Source of the DNA: Clostridiales bacterium | Lineage (GTDB): Bacteria > Acidobacteriota > Aminicenantia > Aminicenantales > UBA8522 | DNA: 64,000 nt | NCBI GenBank assembly: GCA_029907205.1 | Contig: JARYMI010000001.1 | Location: 124,001 to 188,000, forward strand | Direction of reading: 5' to 3' | Shown here: positions 33,007 to 40,610 of the stretch, piece by piece | Position numbering within the stretch: the first letter of the stretch is position 1 | Layout of the letters: each line of letters opens with the position of its first letter | Position numbers and translations under genes: made by a program | The notes under the pieces: generated by a model | The model's database searches: none | What the model saw: only the letters and a program-made list of their open reading frames with translations | Told to the model about the DNA's origin: nothing

Positions 33007-33348
33007 ATGAAACTCAAAGACATTATTGAAGCTCTCGGCCTGAAGGTTTTAACGGCCGCGGATAGACTTGACGTCGAAGCGAGCGGCGGCTATACAAGCG
33101 ACCTTCTCAGCGACGTCATGGCCAACAGCCGAGAAAAGAATATCTGGATCACCCTCCAGACTCATCAGAACATCGTGGCTGTGGCCAAGCTCAAAGACCT
33201 GGCCGCCGTCATCCTGGTCAACAGCCGGACGCCGGAAGCGGAAACCATGAAAAAAGCGGAAGAGGAAAAAATCCCGCTGCTCGGGACGGCCGATCCGGCG
33301 TTCATTATTTCCGGAAAGGTTTATAACCTCCTGGGCCAGAAGGAATAA
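33007..33348 (+). CDS. DRTGG-domain protein 2
   Basis: A 113-residue paralogue of the protein at 30821-31186, starting MKLKDIIEALGLKVL with GGYTSDLLSDVMANSREKN. It shares the MKL.DI start and the .SDLLSDV pattern. The start is ATG 33007, 4 bases after the hydrogenase-like stop. It is probably a regulatory partner in the same signalling block; ligand unknown. Confidence 0.8.
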   Translation: MKLKDIIEALGLKVLTAADRLDVEASGGYTSDLLSDVMANSREKNIWITLQTHQNIVAVAKLKDLAAVILVNSRTPEAETMKKAEEEKIPLLGTADPAFIISGKVYNLLGQKE

Positions 33349-33358
33349 GGAATAAAGA

Positions 33359-34090
33359 ATGCTCAAGGCTTTTCGGGCGGACCTGCACATCCACACCTGC
33401 CTGTCTCCCTGCGGTGAGCTGGAGATGTCTCCTCTGAGCATCGCGCGCACGGCGAGCGAGAAAAGCATCGATATCCTTGGGGTCTGCGACCACAATTCTG
33501 TCGAAAACGTCCCGGCCCTCAGGGAAGCTGCCAAGCCTTTTAAAATCGACGTCCTGGCCGGAATTGAGGTCGCTTCCGAAGAAGAGGTCCATGTCCTGGG
33601 CCTGTTTGATAGCCTCGAAGCAGCCTTCGAGCTCCAGGCCGTCGTCTACGATCACCTTCCCGGGGAGAACGATGAAGAGGCTTTTGGCCTGCAGGTTGTG
33701 GTAAATAGCGAAGGCGAGGTTCTCCGCATCAACAAGAAGCTTCTCATCGGCGCATCAACATTAACTCTGGAAAGAGTCGTGGAGCTTATCCACTCTCTGG
33801 ACGGCCTGGCCATTGCCTCTCACATTGACCGGGAAGGCTTCAGCCTGATCGGCCAGTTAGGGTTTGTCCCGGAAAATATTTCTATCGACGCGCTGGAGGT
33901 TTCCCCCCGGACGCCGTTCGAGGAGGCACAAAGAAAATTCAACTTCGGCTTTCCCTTAACGGCTTCTTCCGACGCCCACCGGCTGGAAGAGATCGGGCAG
34001 GCCACGACTTCGTTTCTTCTCCAGGCTGGAACCGTGGCAGAAATAAAGCTGGCCCTCCAGAAGGAAAGAGGAAGAAAAATCTTAAATTAG
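33359..34090 (+). CDS. PHP-domain metal-dependent phosphoesterase
   Basis: A 243-residue protein with the PHP signature residues: ADLHIHTCLSPCG (first HxH), VCDHNSVEN, Glu in AGIEVASEEEVHVLG, ASHIDREGFS and the final SSDAHRLEEIG. The PHP fold is a metal-dependent phosphoesterase such as nucleoside 3',5'-bisphosphatase or histidinol phosphatase. Inside hydrogenase operons (for example Thermotoga) its substrate is unknown. All expected metal ligands appear present. Confidence 0.88.
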   Translation: MLKAFRADLHIHTCLSPCGELEMSPLSIARTASEKSIDILGVCDHNSVENVPALREAAKPFKIDVLAGIEVASEEEVHVLGLFDSLEAAFELQAVVYDHLPGENDEEAFGLQVVVNSEGEVLRINKKLLIGASTLTLERVVELIHSLDGLAIASHIDREGFSLIGQLGFVPENISIDALEVSPRTPFEEAQRKFNFGFPLTASSDAHRLEEIGQATTSFLLQAGTVAEIKLALQKERGRKILN

Positions 34091-34098
34091 GAAAGAGC

Positions 34099-34647
34099 AT
34101 GGAGGACTTGTCTCTCCACATCCTCGATATCGCGGAGAATTCGATCGAGGCGCAGGCGACGACGATTGAAATCCGTTTGGAGGAAAACAGAAGACAGGAT
34201 CTTTTAACTCTTGAAATTATCGATAACGGCCGGGGCATGGACAAAAAAATGGTCAAACAGGCTGCTGACCCCTTCGTGACGACAAAAAAGACCCGTCGCG
34301 TCGGCCTCGGATTGCCGCTTCTCGCCGAAGCGGCCCGAGCCGCCAACGGCCGTCTCGACCTCGAGTCAAAGCCCGGCAAGGGCACCCGGGTGCGAGCGAC
34401 TTTCCAGCTCAGCCACATCGACCTCAAGCCGATCGGCGACATCGCCCAAACCCTCATCACGCTGATCGTCGGTTATCCCGCAGTGGATATTGTCTACGTT
34501 CACAAAGTCAACGACTCAGAATGTCGGCTCGATACAAAGGAAATCAAGTCCCAGCTTGACGGTGTCCCTCTTCAGTCTCCAGAAGTGCTCAAAATCATAA
34601 GAACTCATATAAAAGAAGGCTTAGACCAATTTAAGGAGGCAAAATGA
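34099..34647 (+). CDS. GHKL ATPase-domain protein (kinase-like)
   Basis: A 182-residue protein beginning with the N box (LHILDIAENSIEAQATTIEI), then G1 (IDNGRGMD), F box-like DPFVTTKKTRRVGLGL (G2) and GKGTRVRATFQ. It is a histidine-kinase ATPase domain without a dimerisation helix, plus about 70 extra C-terminal residues. In the Thermotoga hydrogenase operon a similar protein lies just upstream of the NuoE-like subunit, as here. It overlaps nuoE by 4 bases. Confidence 0.83.
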   Translation: MEDLSLHILDIAENSIEAQATTIEIRLEENRRQDLLTLEIIDNGRGMDKKMVKQAADPFVTTKKTRRVGLGLPLLAEAARAANGRLDLESKPGKGTRVRATFQLSHIDLKPIGDIAQTLITLIVGYPAVDIVYVHKVNDSECRLDTKEIKSQLDGVPLQSPEVLKIIRTHIKEGLDQFKEAK

Positions 34648-35099
34648 ATCACGCTAATATCACGGAGATCCTCAATAAGTATCAAGGTGACGAGAGTTCC
34701 CTCATCGCCATTCTCCAGGATATTCAGGAAGAGTACAGCTATTTACCCAGGGAGGCCCTGGTCCAGGTCTCCAAGGAGATGAACGTTCCCCTGAGCCGCG
34801 TCCTCAGTCTGGCCACATTCTTCAGAGCATTCAGCTTGAAACCCAAGGGCAAGCATTCCGTCCATGTCTGCCTGGGAACAGCCTGCCACGTCCGCGGCGC
34901 CCAGCGCGTCCTGGAAAAGTTCGAACGGGAGCTGGGACTAAAGTCCGGCGAGACGTCCGAAGATCTTCTCTTCAGCCTGGACGCTGTCCGCTGCTTGGGC
35001 TGCTGCGGCCTTGCCCCCGTGGTCCAGGTCGGTGAAGAAGTCCACGGAAAAATCACCCCGGCCAAGGTAACCGGCGTGATCAAGAAATACAGGAAATGA
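34644..35099 (+). CDS. nuoE: NuoE-like [2Fe-2S] subunit (HydC type)
   Basis: A 151-residue thioredoxin-fold protein with the four cysteines of a [2Fe-2S] cluster: VCLGTACHVRG and RCLGCCGLAPV. An N-terminal helical part (SLIAILQDIQEEYSYLPREA) is typical of NuoE and of HydC/HndA in electron-bifurcating hydrogenases. Together with the NuoF-like protein it forms the NADH-side module. It is followed by a second small 2Fe-2S protein and NuoF. Confidence 0.93.
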   Translation: MNHANITEILNKYQGDESSLIAILQDIQEEYSYLPREALVQVSKEMNVPLSRVLSLATFFRAFSLKPKGKHSVHVCLGTACHVRGAQRVLEKFERELGLKSGETSEDLLFSLDAVRCLGCCGLAPVVQVGEEVHGKITPAKVTGVIKKYRK

Positions 35100-35109
35100 G
35101 GAGGTCAGG

Positions 35110-35499
35110 ATGCCCAAATTAACCCTTGATGATCTAGCCAAGATCAGAGAGAAGACGAAAAGGCTGACGACCATCCGCGTAGGAGGAGAATACCGGGCCA
35201 AGGTCTGCGTCCACATGGGAACGTGCGGCATCGCCGCTGGAGCGCGGACGATTATGAACGCCTTGATGAAGGAGCTCGAGGAGCGAGAGATCCACGATGT
35301 CCTCCTCACCAACTCGGGGTGCGCCGGTCTGTGCAGCCGCGAGCCGATGGCCACCGTCGAGGTCGCCGGCCAGGCGCCGGTGAAATACGTCGACCTGACC
35401 GAGAAGAAGATCAAGGAGATTTTTGAAAAACATGTCCTCGGCGGCAAGATCGTCCAGGAATACGCGCTCGGCATCGGCAGCGAGAAGACGGACTATTAA
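35110..35499 (+). CDS. thioredoxin-like [2Fe-2S] ferredoxin
   Basis: A 129-residue protein with VCVHMGTCGIAAGARTIMNA and a second cysteine pair in NSGCAGLCSREPM, the pattern of the stand-alone 2Fe-2S domain found in HndB-type proteins. It is likely an electron-carrying subunit between NuoE and NuoF in the complex. The gene has short gaps on both sides (10 and 12 bases). Confidence 0.88.
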   Translation: MPKLTLDDLAKIREKTKRLTTIRVGGEYRAKVCVHMGTCGIAAGARTIMNALMKELEEREIHDVLLTNSGCAGLCSREPMATVEVAGQAPVKYVDLTEKKIKEIFEKHVLGGKIVQEYALGIGSEKTDY

Positions 35500-35511
35500 G
35501 GAGGCGGAAAC

Positions 35512-37344
35512 ATGGCAGAAATGGCCAAAGAAAAAGCATACCGAATTCATCTGATGGTCTGCGCCGGAACCGGCTGCGTTTCCAACAACGCCTTCGGCAT
35601 TAAGGCAGCCTTAGAGAGAGAGGTTAAGAAGCAGGGTCTGGAAAATGAGGTCCTTATCGTCACAACGGGGTGCAACGGTTTCTGTGAGCGCGGGCCGCTG
35701 CTCGTCGTCCAGCCTGGCAGCATTTTCTATCAGCAGCTAACCGAGAAAGACATCCCTCATCTCGTCGAGGAGCACTTCCTCAAGGGCCGGCCGGTCAAAA
35801 AGCTGATGTATACGCCGCCCAAGGAGAAAACGCCCGTCCCGGTCTTGAGCGACATCGACTTTTTCAAAAAACAGGTCCTCATTGCCCTGCGGAACAGGGG
35901 GTTAATCGACCCCGAGAAAATCGACGAGTACATCGCCCGCGACGGCTACAAGGCCGTAGCCAAAGCCCTGACCGAGATGGCTCCCGAGCAGGTCATCACC
36001 GAAATCGCCAATTCCGGGCTGCGCGGCCGGGGCGGCGCGGGGTTTCCGACGGGCCTCAAATGGCAGATGGTCCGGAATGCTCCAGCGTCGAACGGCAGCC
36101 TGAAATACCTCATCTGCAACGGCGACGAAGGCGACCCTGGCGCCTTTATGGACCGGAGCATTCTCGAAGCCGACCCCCATTCTGTCATCGAAGGGATGGT
36201 CATCGGCGCCAGAGCTGTCGGCGCCAGCGAAGGGTTTGTCTACGTGCGCAACGAGTATCCGCTGGCCATCAAGCGGATGAACATAGCCATCGAACAAGCT
36301 CGCGACTACGGACTCTTAGGGAACAACATCCTGGGCACGGGCTTCGACTTTGACATCAAGATCGTCCGCGGCGCCGGCGCCTTTGTCTGCGGCGAGGAAA
36401 CAGCCCTCATCGCCTCGGTGGAGGGCCGGTTGGGTGAGCCTCGGACGCGGCCTCCCTACCCTGCTCAGAGCGGCCTCTGGGAAAAACCGACGCTCATCAA
36501 CAACGTCGAGACCTGGGCCAATGTGCCCATCATCATCGACCGGGGTGCCAAGTGGTACGCCTCGATCGGCACACTCACGAGCAAGGGGACAAAAGTCTTC
36601 TCCCTGGTCGGAAAGATCAACAACACCGGGCTGGTCGAAGTCCCGATGGGCATCGCGCTCCGAGAAATCATTTACGACATCGGCGGCGGCATTCCGGGAG
36701 GAAAGGAATTCAAGGCCGTCCAGACTGGAGGCCCGTCGGGCGGCTGCATCCCCAAAGAGCAGCTTGACCTGCCCATCGACTACGAAAGCCTGACCGCTGC
36801 CGGCTCGATGATGGGCTCTGGCGGCATGGTCGTCATGGATGAAGACACCTGCATGGTCGATGTCGCCAGATATTTCCTCACCTTCACAAAGGATGAGTCC
36901 TGCGGCAAGTGCACTCCCTGCCGGGAAGGGACCAAGGCGATGTTAGACATCATCACCCGAATCACCGAGGGAAAGGGAACGGAGGAGGATCTGACCCTGC
37001 TTGAGGATATGGCTCACGCGGTCAAGGATTCATCGCTCTGCGGACTCGGCAAGACAGCGCCCAACCCTGTCCTGACGACGCTTCGTTATTTCCGGAATGA
37101 ATACGAGGCCCATATCCGGGACCGAAAATGCCCGGCCCACGTCTGCCGCCAGCTCAACGTCTATACCATCGATGAGAACCGCTGCCTCACTGTCGGCAAG
37201 GGCTGCGACCTCTGCCGGCGCAACTGTGCCTCGGACGCCATCCGGGGAGCGAAGAACGAGGCCCACCGCATCGTCCAGGAGAAATGCATCAAATGCGGCG
37301 TCTGCTACGACGTCTGCAATTTCGGCGCCGTTAAGGTTGATTAA
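35512..37344 (+). CDS. nuoF: NuoF-like NADH-binding flavoprotein (HydB/HndC type)
   Basis: A 610-residue protein. The N-terminal 2Fe-2S domain (CAGTGCVSNNA, TGCNGFCERGP) precedes the NADH/FMN domain: GRGGAGFPTGLKW, GDEGDPGAFMDRS, CGEETALIASVEG and NNVETWANVP. The NuoF cluster motif SCGKCTPCREGTK follows. Two C-terminal ferredoxin motifs complete it; the first is unusual (CLTVGKGCDLCRRNC), the second regular (CIKCGVCYDVCN). In HydABC/HndABCD enzymes this subunit holds the FMN and Fe-S relay used for NAD(H)-ferredoxin bifurcation. Here the catalytic HydA is not next; instead comes the HdrA chimera. Confidence 0.95.
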   Translation: MAEMAKEKAYRIHLMVCAGTGCVSNNAFGIKAALEREVKKQGLENEVLIVTTGCNGFCERGPLLVVQPGSIFYQQLTEKDIPHLVEEHFLKGRPVKKLMYTPPKEKTPVPVLSDIDFFKKQVLIALRNRGLIDPEKIDEYIARDGYKAVAKALTEMAPEQVITEIANSGLRGRGGAGFPTGLKWQMVRNAPASNGSLKYLICNGDEGDPGAFMDRSILEADPHSVIEGMVIGARAVGASEGFVYVRNEYPLAIKRMNIAIEQARDYGLLGNNILGTGFDFDIKIVRGAGAFVCGEETALIASVEGRLGEPRTRPPYPAQSGLWEKPTLINNVETWANVPIIIDRGAKWYASIGTLTSKGTKVFSLVGKINNTGLVEVPMGIALREIIYDIGGGIPGGKEFKAVQTGGPSGGCIPKEQLDLPIDYESLTAAGSMMGSGGMVVMDEDTCMVDVARYFLTFTKDESCGKCTPCREGTKAMLDIITRITEGKGTEEDLTLLEDMAHAVKDSSLCGLGKTAPNPVLTTLRYFRNEYEAHIRDRKCPAHVCRQLNVYTIDENRCLTVGKGCDLCRRNCASDAIRGAKNEAHRIVQEKCIKCGVCYDVCNFGAVKVD

Positions 37345-37355
37345 GGAGGTATGAG

Positions 37356-39113
37356 ATGGTAAACCTGACCATAGACGGAAAAAAGGTCCAGATTGAAGAA
37401 GGAAAAACGATCCTCCAGGCTGCCGCGAAGTGCGAAATCAAAATCCCGACCCTCTGCTATCATCCGGTTGTCGAAGCTTATGGCGCCTGCCGCGTTTGCA
37501 TGGTCGAAGTGACGGTGCGCGGAAAGACAGACCTCGTCACCGCCTGTAACACCAAGGTCCAGGAGGGTCTGGACGTCCAGACCGGTTCAGAGAGGGTCCT
37601 CAAGGCGCGGCGCCTGAACGTGGAAATGCTCATGGCCAGAGCTCCGGCGGCCGAGCCAGTCCAGGAGCTGGCTAAAGCGCTGGGCATCGAGAAAACGCGT
37701 TTCGAGATCAAGGACCCGCAGGAAAAATGCATCCTCTGCGGCCTGTGCGTCCGCGCCTGCGAGACCATCGTCGGCGCTTCCGCCATCAGCTTCATCGAGC
37801 GAGGAACGGAGCGAAAAGTCATGCCTCCTTTCGGCGAGCCCTCTGAGGCCTGCATCGGCTGCACAGCCTGCGCCTATTTCTGCCCCACTGGTGCTATCAC
37901 GTACGAGGATAAGTACGGAAGAAAGGTCATCCATACCGAACTCCATCTCGGCCCGACAACAGCCATCCGGGTGCCGATCCGCCAGGCCGTGCCGATGGTG
38001 CCGCTCATCGACACTGAAGCCTGTATCCATTTCAAGACCGGTGAATGCAAAGTCTGCACCAAAGTCTGCGACCGCGAGGCCATTAACCACGACATGCAGG
38101 ACGAGACTCTCGAAGTGGAGGTCGGGACGATCATCCTGGCCAGCGGCTTCAAGCCTTTTGACGCCAAACGCATCCCGGCTTATGGCTACGGCCACTTCCC
38201 GAACGTTATCACGGCCTTGGAGTTCGAGCGGTTGGTCAACGCCTCGGGGCCAACGGGCGGGAAAATAAAACTGGCCGACGGCACCGAGCCCAAGGCTGTG
38301 GGCATCATCCACTGCGTGGGCTCCCGGGATGAAAATTACAATGAATACTGTTCCCGTGTCTGCTGCATGTACTCACTCAAGTTCGCCCATCTTATCAAGG
38401 AAAAAACGAGCGCCGATGTCTACGATTTTTACATCGACATGCGCTGCTTCGGAAAAGGCTACGAAGAGTTCTACCACCGCTTGCTCCACGAAGGGACAAA
38501 GTTCATCCGGGGACGCGTCTCCGACATCACCGACATGGCCATGACCCAACGGGAGGAAGGGAAACTCATCATCCGCGTTGAGGACACGCTTCTCGGGACA
38601 GTCAGGCGAATCCCCGTCGATATGGTCATCCTGGCCACCGGTCTCGAGCCCAGCATAGACCACAACCAGCTGGCCAAAATCTTCAACATTTCCTGCAGCC
38701 AGGACACGTTCTTCCTCGAGCGGCATCCAAAACTCGCCCCCGTGTCCACCTTCTCTGATGGGATCTACCTCGCGGGAGCCTGCCAGGCGCCGCGGGATAT
38801 CCCCGATACGGTAGCCCAGGCCGGAGGCGCGGCGGCTGAAGCGCTGGCCCTGGCCGATAAGGGAACGTTCGCCCTCGAGCCGGTGACCGCCGAGATCGAC
38901 GAAGACCTCTGCGCAGGATGCCAGCTCTGCGTCAATCTCTGCCCCTTCACGGCCATCACCTACGACAAAGAAAAGGGCATCTCGGTCGTCAACGATGCCC
39001 TCTGCAAGGGCTGCGGCACCTGCGTTGCTGCCTGCCCGAGCGGCGCATCGCACCAGAAGCACTTCCGCGACTCGCAGATCTTCGCCGAGATCGAAGGAAT
39101 CTTTGTGGTCTGA
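37356..39113 (+). CDS. NuoG/HydA-like Fe-S domain fused to HdrA C-terminal half
   Basis: A 585-residue chimera. Residues 1-75 are a NuoG/HydA-type [2Fe-2S] domain (C34, C45, C48, C64). Residues about 120-180 carry two ferredoxin motifs, CILCGLCVRACE and CIGCTACAYFCP. The histidine-ligated cluster motif of NuoG is absent, and there is no H-cluster domain. From about 200 the chain is the second half of HdrA: GTIILASGFKPFD, IHCVGSRDENYNEYCSRVCC, FYIDMRCFGKGYEEF and the FAD-side AGACQAPRDIPDTVAQAG. Two final ferredoxin sites follow, CAGCQLCVNLCP and CKGCGTCVAACP. It lacks the GxGxxG flavin strand, which is in the separate gene at 29965. It probably links the NuoEF side to MvhD and HdrBC. Confidence 0.9.
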   Translation: MVNLTIDGKKVQIEEGKTILQAAAKCEIKIPTLCYHPVVEAYGACRVCMVEVTVRGKTDLVTACNTKVQEGLDVQTGSERVLKARRLNVEMLMARAPAAEPVQELAKALGIEKTRFEIKDPQEKCILCGLCVRACETIVGASAISFIERGTERKVMPPFGEPSEACIGCTACAYFCPTGAITYEDKYGRKVIHTELHLGPTTAIRVPIRQAVPMVPLIDTEACIHFKTGECKVCTKVCDREAINHDMQDETLEVEVGTIILASGFKPFDAKRIPAYGYGHFPNVITALEFERLVNASGPTGGKIKLADGTEPKAVGIIHCVGSRDENYNEYCSRVCCMYSLKFAHLIKEKTSADVYDFYIDMRCFGKGYEEFYHRLLHEGTKFIRGRVSDITDMAMTQREEGKLIIRVEDTLLGTVRRIPVDMVILATGLEPSIDHNQLAKIFNISCSQDTFFLERHPKLAPVSTFSDGIYLAGACQAPRDIPDTVAQAGGAAAEALALADKGTFALEPVTAEIDEDLCAGCQLCVNLCPFTAITYDKEKGISVVNDALCKGCGTCVAACPSGASHQKHFRDSQIFAEIEGIFVV

Positions 39114-39146
39114 CAAAAGGTGGTGGCACATTGATCGGGAGTTGGA

Positions 39147-39152
39147 TATAAT
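39147..39152 (+). promoter_or_regulatory. possible internal -10 before mvhD
   Basis: TATAAT in the 89-base gap between the HdrA chimera and mvhD, the longest gap inside the cluster. No convincing -35 lies 16-18 bases upstream. An internal promoter for mvhDGA is possible. Confidence 0.3.
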
Positions 39153-39202
39153 ATAGCGTTTATTTCTTTGATTTTCGAATTCATAAGATAAGGAGGCTCT
39201 GG

Positions 39203-39649
39203 ATGAGCAACGGAACTTTCGAGCCCAGGCTGGTCGGGTTCCTGTGCAACTGGTGCTCATACACAGGAGCAGACCTTGCCGGCACAGCGAGGATGATCTA
39301 CGCGCCCAACGTCCGCATCATCCGGGTCATGTGCAGCGGCCGTGTCGACCCTCAGTTCGTTCTTAAAGCCTTCAAGGAAGGGGCTGACGGCGTCCTGATC
39401 TCAGGATGTCACCCTGGAGACTGTCATTACAAGGAAGGCAATTATAAGGCTCTCAGGCGGTACAAGCTTCTCTTGAAGATGCTGGATCAATTCGGCATCG
39501 AAAAAGAGAGGTTCCGCTTGGAATGGGTGTCTGCGGCCGAGGGAGTAAAATTCCAGCACGTCTGCAACGAGTTCACTGAACAGGTCCGGAAACTGGGACC
39601 GCTCTATTTGTCCAAGAACGGAGGCAAACATGAGCAACGCGAAGCCTAA
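39203..39649 (+). CDS. mvhD: hydrogenase iron-sulfur subunit MvhD-like
   Basis: A 148-residue MvhD/FrhD-type protein. It has FLCNWCSYTGADLAG, RVMCSGRVDP, ISGCHPGDCHY and a late cysteine in FQHVC, the usual five or more cysteines holding a [2Fe-2S] cluster. MvhD links the hydrogenase (MvhAG) to HdrA. It overlaps mvhG by 20 bases and has a good AAGGAGG ribosome-binding site. Confidence 0.93.
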   Translation: MSNGTFEPRLVGFLCNWCSYTGADLAGTARMIYAPNVRIIRVMCSGRVDPQFVLKAFKEGADGVLISGCHPGDCHYKEGNYKALRRYKLLLKMLDQFGIEKERFRLEWVSAAEGVKFQHVCNEFTEQVRKLGPLYLSKNGGKHEQREA

Positions 39650-40610
39650 GGTTGCTTTTTACTGGTGCTCCTCGTGCGGCGGCTGCGAGGAATCTATTGT
39701 TGACCTGGCTGAAGATATCCTCAAAGTCGTCGCCGCCGTGGACATCGTTTTCTGGCCTGTCGCCCTCGACTTCAAGAAGAAGGATGTCGAGGCCATGCCC
39801 GACGGCTCCATCGCCGTGAGCTTCATCAACGGCGCCGTCAGGCTGAGCGAGCAGGAAGAGATGGTCAAGCTCCTTCGCCGGAAATCCCAGCTTGTCGTCG
39901 CCCACGGGGCCTGCTCTCATCTTGGAGGAATTCCCGGGCTGGGGAATTTCTGGAACAAGGAGACGATCTTCCGGCGCGCCTATCACACGACGCCTTCCAC
40001 ACAGAACCCGGACAAAATCGTCCCCCTGGAGAAAACGGTCCTTGACGGAAAGGAGCTCACCCTGCCCAGGTTTTTTGACACGGTGTATGCTCTCAACCAG
40101 GTTATCGACGTCGATTATTACCTGCCCGGCTGCGCGCCGCCCAGGGATCTCATCCTCAGCGCCGTAGGCGCCATTTTAGAGGGAAAGCTTCCGGCCAAAG
40201 GAGCCGTCCTCTCGCCCAACAAGTCTCTCTGCGACGATTGCGACCGCAACGACAGCAAGCCAGAAAAATTGGTCATCAAGGAGATCAAGCGTCCCTGGGA
40301 AATCATGTTAGACCCAGAAAAATGCTTCCTTGCCCAGGGAGTCATCTGCATGGGACCGGCCACCCGGACAGGCTGCAACGAGCGCTGCATAGAGGCGAAC
40401 ATGCCTTGCCGGGGTTGTTTCGGCCCCACCGACCAGGTCCATGACCAGGGCGCCAAGTTCCTCTCAGCCCTGGCTTCGATCTTAGACACGAACGACGAAA
40501 AGGAAATCGACAAGATCGTCCAGTCCATATCCGACCCTGCAGGAACCTTCTACCGCTTCAGCCTGCCCACATCTATCCTGCAGCGAAGACGCATGGAGGC
40601 CATAAAATGA
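39630..40610 (+). CDS. mvhG: [NiFe] hydrogenase small subunit, MvhG-like
   Basis: A 326-residue small subunit carrying the Fe-S relay from the NiFe site. Cysteine motifs are WCSSCGGCEESIVD (proximal cluster), AHGACSHLGGIPG, PGCAPPRD, CDDCDRN and the C-terminal CMGPATRTGCNERC with CRGCFGPTD. It lacks a twin-arginine signal, so it is cytoplasmic, as in group 3c hydrogenases. It overlaps mvhA by 4 bases. Confidence 0.93.
   Translation: MSNAKPKVAFYWCSSCGGCEESIVDLAEDILKVVAAVDIVFWPVALDFKKKDVEAMPDGSIAVSFINGAVRLSEQEEMVKLLRRKSQLVVAHGACSHLGGIPGLGNFWNKETIFRRAYHTTPSTQNPDKIVPLEKTVLDGKELTLPRFFDTVYALNQVIDVDYYLPGCAPPRDLILSAVGAILEGKLPAKGAVLSPNKSLCDDCDRNDSKPEKLVIKEIKRPWEIMLDPEKCFLAQGVICMGPATRTGCNERCIEANMPCRGCFGPTDQVHDQGAKFLSALASILDTNDEKEIDKIVQSISDPAGTFYRFSLPTSILQRRRMEAIK

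Noticed and set aside
39124-39140. TGGCACATTGATCGG before mvhD as a sigma-54 promoter
   Set aside because: The -24 box is perfect but the -12 position reads TCGG with no GC at the required 10-base spacing.
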